Positions 7,639-14,531 of a stretch of 14,531 nucleotides of DNA are shown in pieces (within the stretch, counting starts at the first letter, position 1; every line of letters starts with the position of its first letter). The stretch spans positions 1 to 14,531 of the forward strand of contig JAGKTZ010000049.1 in NCBI GenBank assembly GCA_021153165.1. Direction: 5' to 3'. Source of the stretch: Prevotellaceae bacterium. Lineage in GTDB: Bacteria; Bacteroidota; Bacteroidia; Bacteroidales; Bacteroidaceae. The position numbers and the translations under genes are program-made. Below the pieces are notes generated by a model. It did no database searches. It was not told where the DNA came from and saw only the letters and a list, made by a program, of their open reading frames with translations.

Positions 7639-7701
7639 TTTATAATATATATACGTAGTTTTATAATATATATGCATAACTTTATATTATATATATGTGT
7701 A
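7639..7701. repeat. Three tandem AT-rich 21-bp units
   Basis: Units start at 7639, 7660 and 7681, an exact 21-bp period (about two helical turns). Each opens with TTTATAATATATAT (the third has one change) and ends in a different 7-mer. The first two unit ends form TACGTA and ATGCAT palindromes. It lies in the gap between the second ftsZ-like gene and yqeY, 36 bp upstream of the yqeY ATG. It may be a curved-DNA or protein-binding array, or an unusual promoter region. Confidence 0.75.
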
Positions 7702-7719
7702 GCTGTGTCTGATATATTG

Positions 7720-7766
7720 GGAGAAAAGTAAGAGGCATTTTCGACGATATATTATCTTTTTTCTCC
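7720..7766 (-). terminator. Possible hairpin after the second ftsZ-like gene
   Basis: GGAGAAAA (7720-7727) and TTTTCTCC (7759-7766) are complementary over 8 bp, with a 31-nt loop. The element begins 19 bp after the stop codon. It has a long loop and no following T tract on the minus strand, so it is a weak terminator candidate. Confidence 0.3.
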
Positions 7767-7785
7767 TACATGTGTCATTTCTTTT

Positions 7786-9015
7786 CTACTGGCAGCTTTT
7801 GATGTTGTTCAAATCATTAACGCTACGTTGGAACGTAGGTTTGTTTTCTACGTTATAGACTATTTCTTCGTTCATCAAATCTTCCTGACTAAAGATAAAG
7901 ACACGGTTTTTCTTACGAATCATCCTGCGGCTTTCTATATTGCCATAGATATTCTCAAACATTCTTGTGTGTAGTTTGTTTGGATCATCAAACACACCTT
8001 CTTTGTTCTGCACTTCATTAACCTTTTTGCCAAACAAACGAATGCCTGATGCCAGAATGGTAATTTTGACCTGCTCGCCAAGCGAGTCATCGTAGGCCAA
8101 TCCCCATTTAGTTTCGACGTGCTCATTGAATTCACTCATAAACTGAGATAATTCATTGATTTCATCCATCATCAGTTCGTGTCCACCAGATTTTGGCGAA
8201 GTGATACAGAAGATAATCTTGTCTGCTTCGTAAATGTCGTTGTTGTTCAGCAATGGGGAATTGAGCGCCTCTTGTATAGCCTTTGTTGTACGTCCCTCAC
8301 CGCTAGCAAAACCAGAAGACATCACCGCTACGCCTCCGTCACGGAGCACAGTGCATACGTCTTGGAAATCCAAATCAATGTGACCATGCATATTGATGAT
8401 TTCAATGATACTACTTGCGGCCTTAGTGAGTGTTTCATCGGCCTTACCAAAACCTTCAAGAACAGAAAGGTTGGGGAAAATTTCGACAAGGCGCTGATTA
8501 TTGATAATAAGTATTGCATCAACTTCCTTCGCTAAAGCCTCTACACCATCTAATGCTTTGTCGATTCTTTTTTCGCGTTCGAAAAGGAATGGAGTTGTCA
8601 CAATACCGATAGTTAGTATTCCTTTCTTTTTGGCTTCGCGTGCAATGATTGGGGCTGCTCCTGTACCTGTACCGCCACCCATTCCTGCGGTAATGAATAC
8701 CATCTTAGTCTTTTCGTCAAGCACGCGTTTAATATCCTCAACGCTTTCTTCTGCGTACTCACGACCTTTTTCAGGATTCCCCCCACATCCCAGACCGGCA
8801 CCAATCTGTAATCGATCGGGCACAGGGGATGAATCCAGCGCCTTACTATCGGAATTGCATACTAAGAATCTTGCATCTCTGATACCGGTGCGATACATGT
8901 GTGCCACTGCATTACCGCCGCCACCGCCTACGCCAATGATTTTGATGATAGGAGTATTTTTCTCCTCAGCCCATTCAATCAATGGTTCATTGTTTGTATT
9001 TTGCTTATTCATCAT
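7786..9015 (-). CDS. ftsZ: Second FtsZ-like GTPase (tandem paralogue of FtsZ)
   Basis: 409-residue tubulin-family GTPase, complete and alignable to the ftsZ upstream for its whole core, with more than half of residues identical by eye. Features: GVGGGGGNAV (28-37), the tubulin signature GGGTGTG (113-119), PFLFERE (142-148), and a T7 loop DLDFQD (214-219) keeping both catalytic aspartates (D216, D219). The tail holds NKPTFQRS (391-398), a counterpart of the FtsA-binding peptide. Differences from its neighbour are D in place of Asn at the first T7 position, R147 in place of Gly in the FEG motif, GLGCG for GLGAG, a shorter and less charged linker, and only 12 residues after the tail motif. The start is MM, with the second ATG at 9012 equally possible. 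It could form mixed filaments with FtsZ, tune ring dynamics, or have a separate role. There is no sign of decay. Confidence 0.95.
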   Translation of the reverse strand: MMNKQNTNNEPLIEWAEEKNTPIIKIIGVGGGGGNAVAHMYRTGIRDARFLVCNSDSKALDSSPVPDRLQIGAGLGCGGNPEKGREYAEESVEDIKRVLDEKTKMVFITAGMGGGTGTGAAPIIAREAKKKGILTIGIVTTPFLFEREKRIDKALDGVEALAKEVDAILIINNQRLVEIFPNLSVLEGFGKADETLTKAASSIIEIINMHGHIDLDFQDVCTVLRDGGVAVMSSGFASGEGRTTKAIQEALNSPLLNNNDIYEADKIIFCITSPKSGGHELMMDEINELSQFMSEFNEHVETKWGLAYDDSLGEQVKITILASGIRLFGKKVNEVQNKEGVFDDPNKLHTRMFENIYGNIESRRMIRKKNRVFIFSQEDLMNEEIVYNVENKPTFQRSVNDLNNIKSCQ

Positions 9016-9085
9016 ATTATTCTGTTTTTTTCAAGAGGGTGAAACTTTTTTTGAGGAGATGGTGAAAATGTTTGGGATGGAAATG

Positions 9086-9121
9086 AAATTTTGAAGGTAG
9101 CAACCACTACCTTCAAAATTT
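9086..9121 (-). terminator. 15-bp perfect hairpin between the two ftsZ genes
   Basis: AAATTTTGAAGGTAG (9086-9100) pairs fully with 9107-9121 around a 6-nt loop (CAACCA). On the minus strand the stem is followed by CATTTCC, so there is no long T tract. It starts 44 bp after the ftsZ stop codon and could terminate partially, protect the ftsZ 3' end, or act as a leader element for the second gene. Confidence 0.6.
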
Positions 9122-9146
9122 ATTTAGTCTTATTACCTTAAGAATT

Positions 9147-9154
9147 CAAAACTA
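9147..9154 (-). promoter_or_regulatory. Possible -7 box for the second ftsZ-like gene
   Basis: TAGTTTTG on the minus strand matches TAnnTTTG. There is no TTG at the expected upstream distance, and the site is nearly palindromic (CAAAACTACTTTTG), so the match may be chance. If real, the transcript would start near 9140 and carry the 15-bp hairpin in its leader. Confidence 0.3.
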
Positions 9155-9165
9155 CTTTTGTTGTT

Positions 9166-10488
9166 TTAAAAGGTTATAATTTGAGCGTTATCTTCGGGTT
9201 CAATAATATCCAGTTCGATAGAGTTTGCCGCTTGTGCTTTTTCTCTGATTTGGTTGAGTATTTCCTTACTGCGCTTATAAGTTGGCGTAAGTTCTATCAT
9301 AGAAATTACTTCTTCGTTGTCAAGATCGCCCAATTCAAACAGATAAACCTTAGGACGCTTACGCATACCACCCTGTCTATCATTGGTTGGATAGAAGATT
9401 TCGCGACGATCATCTCTTTCTTCTTTTTTCGCTTCATCCGCCTTTCTTCTCGTCTCTTCGTCCTTATCCAATTTTTCTTGCATACCAGTCACATTGTTTA
9501 TACCGAAACCGGTGGCAAGGATAGTGATTTTGACTTTCTTTTCCAATGTTGGATCTGTCGAAAGTCCCCATTTCGTTTCGACGTCGTCGTGGAATTTTGA
9601 CATAAATTCGTGCACTTCGTTCATCTCGTCCATCATCAACTGATCGCCTTCGCTTTCTTTACAGAATGAGATAGAAAGGAGCACCTTTTTCGAATTGAAT
9701 ATGTCATTATTATTGAGCAACGGAGAGTGCAAAGCATCTTCGATAGCCTTAGTTACGCGATTATCGCCTTCGCCATATCCCGTAGACATGATAGCCACAC
9801 CGCCATCTTTCAAGACAGTGCAAACATCACGGAAGTCCAAGTTGATGATGCCGTGCATGGTGATGATTTCTGCGATGCTACGTGCTGCGATAGACAGGGT
9901 GTTGTCTGCTTTTTCGAAAGCAGAAAGCACATTAAGTTCAGGATATATTTCGCGCAAACGCTCGTTGTTGATCACCAACAGAGCATCGACATGTTTTGAG
10001 ATTTCCTCTACGCCATCAAGTGCTTGGTCGATTTTTTTGTTGCCTTCGAAGAGGAATGGGATAGTCACAATACCTACTGTCAATATACCCATATTCTTTG
10101 CCTCGCGTGCAATGACTGGTGCTGCTCCCGTACCGGTACCGCCACCCATTCCGGCTGTGATGAATACCATCTTCGTACCGTCATCCAGCATTTCATGGAT
10201 TTCCTCAAGGCTTTCCTCTGCTGCTTCACGCGCTCTCTCGGGGCGGTTGCCTGCTCCAAGACCTTCTTTGCCTAATTGTATAGTTGCGGGTACTGGTGAG
10301 TCGCAGAGTGCTTTCGAGTCTGTATTGCAGAGCACAAAGTTTACATTGTGTATGCCCTCGCGGAACATATGGTTCACAGCATTACCACCGCCGCCACCGA
10401 CACCGATGACTTTGATGATTGAGGATTCTGAACTAGATGTACTTCCCTCGGGTATATCTATTATAAAGTCGTTGTCAAATTCCATCAT
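9166..10488 (-). CDS. ftsZ: Cell division protein FtsZ
   Basis: 440-residue tubulin-like GTPase that polymerises into the septal Z ring. The GTPase core carries GVGGGGGNAV (29-38), CNTDSKAL (54-61), GGGTGTG (115-121), PFLFEGNKK (144-152) and the T7 loop NLDFRD (216-221) with D218 and D221. A strongly charged linker (about 331-378, rich in D, E, K and R) leads to a conserved tail: RPKVYLFELGDLDNEEV (378-394), then TPTYKR (401-406), the likely FtsA-binding peptide. Unusually, 34 residues follow that peptide. The gene lies 50 bp after ftsA, in the standard murC-ftsQ-ftsA-ftsZ order, so this copy is taken as the canonical FtsZ. MM at 10488/10485 are both possible starts. No separate promoter is visible; it is probably read from the murC-ftsQ-ftsA transcript. 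Confidence 0.97.
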   Translation of the reverse strand: MMEFDNDFIIDIPEGSTSSSESSIIKVIGVGGGGGNAVNHMFREGIHNVNFVLCNTDSKALCDSPVPATIQLGKEGLGAGNRPERAREAAEESLEEIHEMLDDGTKMVFITAGMGGGTGTGAAPVIAREAKNMGILTVGIVTIPFLFEGNKKIDQALDGVEEISKHVDALLVINNERLREIYPELNVLSAFEKADNTLSIAARSIAEIITMHGIINLDFRDVCTVLKDGGVAIMSTGYGEGDNRVTKAIEDALHSPLLNNNDIFNSKKVLLSISFCKESEGDQLMMDEMNEVHEFMSKFHDDVETKWGLSTDPTLEKKVKITILATGFGINNVTGMQEKLDKDEETRRKADEAKKEERDDRREIFYPTNDRQGGMRKRPKVYLFELGDLDNEEVISMIELTPTYKRSKEILNQIREKAQAANSIELDIIEPEDNAQIITF

Positions 10489-10538
10489 ATCAATATATTT
10501 AGAAAGTTTTTTAAGACTAAATGGAGTTCCTGAAGATA

Positions 10539-11945
10539 TTAGTTCATATGATCTTCTTCAGTCACCCACGCCTTTATTGTGTCTGTAAACTTTGTCCAAC
10601 CATTCTTAATTCTATTCTTCTTCGCTTGTCTTTCAGCCTCTATGCGTGCTTCTTCGGCAGCAGCGGCCTCTGCGGCGGCAGCAGCAGCGGCTTCTTCGGC
10701 AGCGGCAGCAGCAGCGGCGGCGGCAGCAGCTTCTTCTTCAGCTTTGCGGCGTGCTTCTTCTTCAAATATGTCGAGTGAATTTGCGCCGAGGTCTCCGCCG
10801 CAGCAGTTAATTTCTGCTTTATCGATAATTGCGAGGACTGTATTGTAAGAACCATCTTTATTGAATTCGCCGTTGGCGCCACGCACATTCAGACGTGTTT
10901 TGTTGAGCACCTTGCTTTTTTCAAAGTGCAGGTGTTCCTTCACAGCCTTTTCAATATCTTTGATTTGCACCCCGCCACCTGTTAGGAAGATACCTCCGAT
11001 GAGGGTATTGCTATCGTACTTTTTCTGTTTAATCTGGTGATCTACGTTGAGGAAAATTTCTTCCATTCTTGCTTCGATCAAACCACAGATTTCTTCATAT
11101 TTTGCAGTGCGACCATCCGCCAACTTGATGGGATCTTGATTCGCTTCCAAGTAGTCAGAGTAAGCAGATCCGTAGGTCAACTTCAGTTCTTCAGCTTCTT
11201 TATCCTCTATTTGGAGTGAACAGAGGTCACGGTTGATATTTGCGCTACCAAGCGGAATAATCGCCAGGTGACGCAATATATTGCTCTTATAGATTGCCAC
11301 CGATGTGGTTTCTGCTCCCATATCCACCAAGACACAGCCTGATGTCTTTTCACGTTCGGGAAGCATCGCTTCGGCAAGCGATAGTACAGAAATAGGCATC
11401 TCTGCGACATTGACATTGGCATTGCGGAAGCAATTGATGATATCTTCTCGATGCGATGACTTAGTCACTACATTCAGGAAAGTTCCTTCAATTTTTTCAG
11501 CGCTCATGCCTTCTGGATCGGTTATTTGCTGTGTACCGATTTTATAGTATTGTGGGATAGTGCTTAGGATTTCACGCTCAGCTGTACTGGTTGCGGCATT
11601 AGCTTCGTTGATTTCTGCCAACACTTCCTTATTGATCAAAGTCTTTTCCGTAAACATTCTTTCCACGCAATTTGATGTCGTATGCATACCCATACCTCCG
11701 ACACCAACATAAACGTGGCTGATAGTTTTCTGCAATTTCTTCTCTAATTTTTCTTTAATATTAGAGATACATTGTGTCATTTTGTTGACATTATTGATAC
11801 GTCCCTTTCGAATGAAGCTATCCGAGGGTTCTTGAGCATAAGCCAAGATTTGTATGGCGCCATCTGGTTGTTTTTGTCCTGCCAATGCAGTTACCTTTGA
11901 TGAGCCAAGTTCAATTGCTACGATGAAGTTGTCTGCTACTGCCAT
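10539..11945 (-). CDS. ftsA: Cell division protein FtsA
   Basis: 468-residue actin-like ATPase that tethers FtsZ filaments to the inner membrane. ATP-site motifs are visible: phosphate 1 IELGSSKV (11-18), phosphate 2 VDMGAETTSVAIY (207-219) and adenosine motif LTGGGVQIKDI (321-331). The FtsA-specific 1C/SHS2 subdomain lies between about 84 and 195. Residues 396-440 are an Ala/Glu/Arg low-complexity stretch with runs of up to 11 alanines, probably a long helix. It ends just before the C-terminal amphipathic membrane helix GWTKFTDTIKAWV (449-461). The start MAVADNFIVAIELGSSK fits the family. The gene follows ftsQ by 102 bp and precedes ftsZ by 50 bp. FtsA here may bind the tails of both FtsZ paralogues, which share PT(Y/F)xR. 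Confidence 0.97.
   Translation of the reverse strand: MAVADNFIVAIELGSSKVTALAGQKQPDGAIQILAYAQEPSDSFIRKGRINNVNKMTQCISNIKEKLEKKLQKTISHVYVGVGGMGMHTTSNCVERMFTEKTLINKEVLAEINEANAATSTAEREILSTIPQYYKIGTQQITDPEGMSAEKIEGTFLNVVTKSSHREDIINCFRNANVNVAEMPISVLSLAEAMLPEREKTSGCVLVDMGAETTSVAIYKSNILRHLAIIPLGSANINRDLCSLQIEDKEAEELKLTYGSAYSDYLEANQDPIKLADGRTAKYEEICGLIEARMEEIFLNVDHQIKQKKYDSNTLIGGIFLTGGGVQIKDIEKAVKEHLHFEKSKVLNKTRLNVRGANGEFNKDGSYNTVLAIIDKAEINCCGGDLGANSLDIFEEEARRKAEEEAAAAAAAAAAAEEAAAAAAAEAAAAEEARIEAERQAKKNRIKNGWTKFTDTIKAWVTEEDHMN
10626..10760 (-). repeat. GCN-rich low-complexity tract in ftsA (poly-Ala/Glu)
   Basis: This 135-bp tract codes for residues 396-440 of FtsA, almost all Ala and Glu, through runs of GCT, GCC and GCG codons with GAA/GAG interruptions. 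The opposite strand shows CAG/CGG-type trinucleotide runs. Such tracts can expand or contract in steps of three, so linker length may vary between strains without breaking the frame. Confidence 0.85.
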
Positions 11946-12047
11946 ATATGATACGTTGTTTATTATTTCTATGTTTTGTGATTAAGTTCTGTCTCATCTT
12001 TGTTGTTCGACAGCGAATATTGTCTCTTGTTTATCTCTTTGTATTCG

Positions 12048-12791
12048 TTATTTACTCTCTGCCTTTCGTCTGGTTGCTACGACTTGATTGTCGTAGGCTA
12101 TTGTGATATCGCTGTAAGTATTCCATCCTGCCTCGGGAAGCACGTCATAGAATGCTCTGAGGTGTTTAAATTTCTTGTCAATACTATCAGTACTACCAAA
12201 GTGTATCACTTGATCCTCGCCGACTCGACCATACAAGTCTACCTTTCCTGATTTGTCGACATAGATTTGCGAGATTTGTGATTTCCAAAATGTGTCAGCC
12301 TCAAGAAACATGGCCAAGTCGGGTAGTTTCTCTTTCGAGAACTGCTTTGATATATATCCTGATGCGACGACTACATAAGCCAAATAGTCGGAGGTCGACA
12401 ATTGAGTACCCTCTGCATCGATATAATAATCTTCACCTTCATTGGGCATCACTCTCAATATCGGTTTGCGCTGAGTTATTTCGATATTGACCACACCCTG
12501 TGGTGTCTTATAGCATGATGCTGTCTTGATATATTTGCTTTTCAGGAGGCAGGCCACGATTGCCTTTCCCTGGATCGAATCAAGTTTTTTACCAACAGGA
12601 TGCAAATTTTCTTTCTTGAGCATCTTTTCAACCTCGGCCTTGTCGATAAACCCATCTGTCACGCTATCGGCATACGACAATTCTACTTTCGAGCACACCA
12701 CATCGTTTTCCACCTTTGGGGAGTGGATAAAGGTGTAGCCCCAATAGACTACGGCAGCCAACAGTAGGAATAGTTTCAGTAGGGTCTTCAT
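12048..12791 (-). CDS. ftsQ: Cell division protein FtsQ/DivIB
   Basis: 247-residue bitopic membrane protein of the divisome that links the ring to septal peptidoglycan synthesis, with FtsL and FtsB as usual partners. One N-terminal membrane segment (about residues 4-22) is followed by a periplasmic part. The POTRA-like region spans about 33-108 (KVELSYADSVTDGFIDKAEVEKML to VNIEITQRKP). The beta domain follows, with YYIDAEGTQLS (122-132) and a conserved end (ITIAYDNQVVATR, 229-241). FtsQ sequences vary widely, so the call rests on this layout, the QRKP...YYID block and the position between murC and ftsA. It starts 39 bp after the murC stop, consistent with one transcript. Confidence 0.93.
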   Translation of the reverse strand: MKTLLKLFLLLAAVVYWGYTFIHSPKVENDVVCSKVELSYADSVTDGFIDKAEVEKMLKKENLHPVGKKLDSIQGKAIVACLLKSKYIKTASCYKTPQGVVNIEITQRKPILRVMPNEGEDYYIDAEGTQLSTSDYLAYVVVASGYISKQFSKEKLPDLAMFLEADTFWKSQISQIYVDKSGKVDLYGRVGEDQVIHFGSTDSIDKKFKHLRAFYDVLPEAGWNTYSDITIAYDNQVVATRRKAESK

Positions 12792-12830
12792 TGGTTGATT
12801 GGATATTGCTTATTTGGTAGACTTGCCGAC

Positions 12831-14210
12831 TTACATTCTCGCTGATAACACTTCTGCTATTTCGCCCATTTGGTTATCCAGGTCGCCTGCGCCGAGGATG
12901 ACGAGCAAGTCAAATTCTTCTTGCTTCACCAATTCGAGCACGTTGACTTTTTCTACGAGTTGCTTCTTCACGCCGTCGCTCATCGCATCATAGATCAGTT
13001 GGCTGGTCACGCCGGGGATAGGCAATTCGCGCGCTGGGTAGATTTCGGTCAGATATACCTCGTCTGCCAGCGAGAGTGCTTCGGCAAATTCGCGGTAGAA
13101 GTCGTTGGTGCGGCTGTACAGGTGGGGTTGGAAGATTGTGGTAATCTTTCGTCCCTCGAATACTTCGCGCAGTGAAAGGATGCTCTGACGTATTTCCTCG
13201 GGGTGGTGGGCATAGTCGCTCAGCAGTACCACCTTGTCGGTCTTGATCTTGAAGTCAAAGCGACGGCCTACACCTGCAAAGGTCTTCATCGCTTGGCGAA
13301 TTTCTTCGGCATTTGCTCCTGCAAGTTGTGCAAGTGCCATCGCTGCGATTCCGTTGTCGATATTGATGCTAACGGGCACGCCCAATTCCACGTCGGTCAC
13401 ATTGCCGAGAGGAGAGATCAGGTCGAACACGATGCGTCCGCCGCCGATTCTCAGATTTTCGGCGTGGAAATCGCCGTTGGTTCTGCCATATGTGTAGCAG
13501 CGTACTCCGTCTTGCAATTTCAGGTCGATCTTGACACTTTCCTCGATGACCAGTGCGCCACCGGGTTGCACCAGACTGGTGTAGTGACTAAAACTTTCCA
13601 AATAAGCCGCTTCGGTGCCATAGATGTCCAAGTGGTCGGGGTCAGCCGAAGTAATTGCGGTGGCAAAGGGGCGCAGGTGGTGGAAAGAGCGGTCGAATTC
13701 GTCGGCCTCGATCACCACATAGTCGCTATTTTCGTCCAGCAAATAGTTTGTGCCATAGTTCTTGGTGATACCACCCAGGAAGGCGTTGCATCCCACCTTG
13801 CTCTCGTGCAGCAGGTGCGCCAGCATCGACGTCGTAGTCGTTTTGCCGTGCGTGCCGGCTACGCACAAACCCTTTGCGCTGCGTGTGAGCAGACCAAGTA
13901 CGTATGCTCTTTTTTGAATTTCAAAACCCTCTGCGCGAAACCATGCCATTTCTTTGTGGTCGGCTGGTATGGCTGGGGTGTAGACCACCAGTGTGTGCGC
14001 TTTGTCGCGAAAGGTTTCGGGTATCAAGTCAGGATCGTCTTCGTAATGCAACTGAGCCCCTTCTGCTTCAAGGGTCTTGGTCAGTTCACTTGGGGTTTTG
14101 TCGTAGCCGCCCACAGGCATCCCTGTAGCCAGATAGTAGCGCAACAGAGCACTCATACCTATGCCGCCGGCACCGACAAAATAGATCGACTTGATATCTT
14201 CAAAATTCAT
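12831..14210 (-). CDS. murC: UDP-N-acetylmuramate--L-alanine ligase MurC
   Basis: 459-residue cytoplasmic Mur ligase that joins L-alanine to UDP-MurNAc with ATP, the first step of the peptidoglycan stem peptide. The N-terminal UDP-binding loop is GAGGIGMS (13-20), the ATP P-loop is GTHGKTTTT (119-127), and the metal and substrate site includes EADEFDRSF (168-176) and DPDHLDIYG (190-198). The C-terminal domain shows YAHHPEEI (333-340) and QPHLYSRT (361-368), typical of MurC. An upstream GTG at 14264 is in frame, but its 18 extra residues lie before the family's normal start, so MNFEDIKS at 14210 is preferred. It heads the visible murC-ftsQ-ftsA-ftsZ run. A promoter -7 box lies 62 bp upstream. 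murG, often next to murC in related genomes, is not directly upstream. Confidence 0.97.
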   Translation of the reverse strand: MNFEDIKSIYFVGAGGIGMSALLRYYLATGMPVGGYDKTPSELTKTLEAEGAQLHYEDDPDLIPETFRDKAHTLVVYTPAIPADHKEMAWFRAEGFEIQKRAYVLGLLTRSAKGLCVAGTHGKTTTTSMLAHLLHESKVGCNAFLGGITKNYGTNYLLDENSDYVVIEADEFDRSFHHLRPFATAITSADPDHLDIYGTEAAYLESFSHYTSLVQPGGALVIEESVKIDLKLQDGVRCYTYGRTNGDFHAENLRIGGGRIVFDLISPLGNVTDVELGVPVSINIDNGIAAMALAQLAGANAEEIRQAMKTFAGVGRRFDFKIKTDKVVLLSDYAHHPEEIRQSILSLREVFEGRKITTIFQPHLYSRTNDFYREFAEALSLADEVYLTEIYPARELPIPGVTSQLIYDAMSDGVKKQLVEKVNVLELVKQEEFDLLVILGAGDLDNQMGEIAEVLSARM

Positions 14211-14531
14211 TATCTTACACTTTTTTAGGATTAAAATATGAGCAACTAAAAGGCCCAAATACACTACTTTGCAAAGTTAAGAATAAAATTCCAATTTACA
14301 TTTGTAAAGTAAAGATTTTTTTCCATCATTTTCTAAAAAAAATCGTTCCACTTTCTGCGGCATTCCACTCAGCCACTTTCGTCGCATGATATGAGCGCGA
14401 CAAACTTCATAGCGAGAAATGCAGAACAGACTATAAAATAGAGGGTTAAACGCCCTACCCTCCAGCATACATATTGTGTTATTTTTTCAGAAAAGTCAGA
14501 GTTTTGTACTGGATCTAATAGGGTGTAAAAA
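14211..14531. other. Non-coding region upstream of murC
   Basis: No convincing gene was found in these 321 bp. The only open frame (63 codons, minus, 14277-14468) has no recognisable motif, and its end overlaps the murC promoter box. The region holds that box, an AT-rich hairpin with arms 14314-14322 and 14336-14344 (GATTTTTTT / AAAAAAATC), and a small stem GAGGGT / ACCCTC (14441-14446, 14457-14462). It marks a break between murC and whatever lies further right. Confidence 0.6.
14272..14279 (-). promoter_or_regulatory. murC promoter -7 box (TAnnTTTG)
   Basis: TAACTTTG on the minus strand matches TAnnTTTG exactly and lies 62 bp upstream of the murC ATG. Transcription would start near 14265, giving a leader of about 55 nt. 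The only nearby TTG on this strand is 12 bp away (too close), so the -33 element is weak. This could drive the whole murC-ftsQ-ftsA-ftsZ run. Confidence 0.5.

Noticed and set aside
7639..7701. CRISPR-like array (repeat units with variable ends)
   Set aside because: Units are only 21 bp, AT-only, with 7-bp variable parts and no cas genes, so this is a tandem repeat and not a CRISPR array.
9695..10588. Plus-strand open frame of 297 codons opposite ftsZ
   Set aside because: It is antisense to the conserved FtsZ core; the similar frame opposite the second ftsZ (8501-9094) arises from the same conserved codons.
10579..10848. Plus-strand Ala/Ser-rich open frame
   Set aside because: It is the mirror of the GCN tract in ftsA and has no independent support.
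13203..14228. Open frame of 341 codons on the plus strand
   Set aside because: It is antisense to murC, whose motifs are complete; there is no recognisable domain or promoter for the plus-strand frame.
14277..14468. 63-codon minus-strand frame upstream of murC
   Set aside because: Its end overlaps the murC promoter box and it has no recognisable motif or conserved start context; treated as non-coding.

Overview
The window looks like a chromosomal piece of a Bacteroidales bacterium (Bacteroidota), perhaps Prevotellaceae- or Porphyromonas-like. This rests on promoter elements of the TAnnTTTG type, two secreted proteins ending in type IX secretion (Por) sorting domains, starts without Shine-Dalgarno sequences, and the order murC-ftsQ-ftsA-ftsZ-yqeY at the end of a division and cell wall (dcw) cluster. 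Species cannot be decided from the sequence alone.

Layout. Positions 1-1740, plus strand: gpmI (cofactor-independent phosphoglycerate mutase) with its own promoter and a rho-independent terminator. Positions 1876-5688, minus strand: two related secreted proteins of Omp28-like type, each with a signal peptide and a C-terminal sorting domain. The upstream one has a good Bacteroidota promoter. The downstream one keeps a CxxC motif that the upstream one has lost. Positions 5945-7603, minus strand: a tight yqeY - TauE/SafE permease - DUF1634 run. Positions 7786-14210, minus strand: murC, ftsQ, ftsA, ftsZ, and then a second complete ftsZ-like gene lying between ftsZ and yqeY. All genes except gpmI are read leftward.

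How the genes work together. MurC makes UDP-MurNAc-L-alanine for peptidoglycan. FtsQ, FtsA and FtsZ build the septal ring, with FtsA tethering FtsZ filaments to the membrane. The notable feature is the tandem pair of FtsZ paralogues. Both keep the GGGTGTG GTP loop, the catalytic T7-loop aspartates and a PT(Y/F)xR tail motif that could bind FtsA. They differ at nucleotide-contact positions, in the linker and in tail length. A perfect 15-bp hairpin and a possible internal promoter lie between them, so their levels may be set separately.

Other points: FtsA carries a long Ala/Glu low-complexity linker, encoded by a slippage-prone GCN tract, just before its membrane-targeting helix. An exact 21-bp-period AT-rich triple repeat lies between the second ftsZ and yqeY. 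Strong inverted repeats lie between the two secreted-protein genes and after the DUF1634 gene. The 321 bp upstream of murC to the window end hold no convincing gene, so murG is not directly next to murC here.
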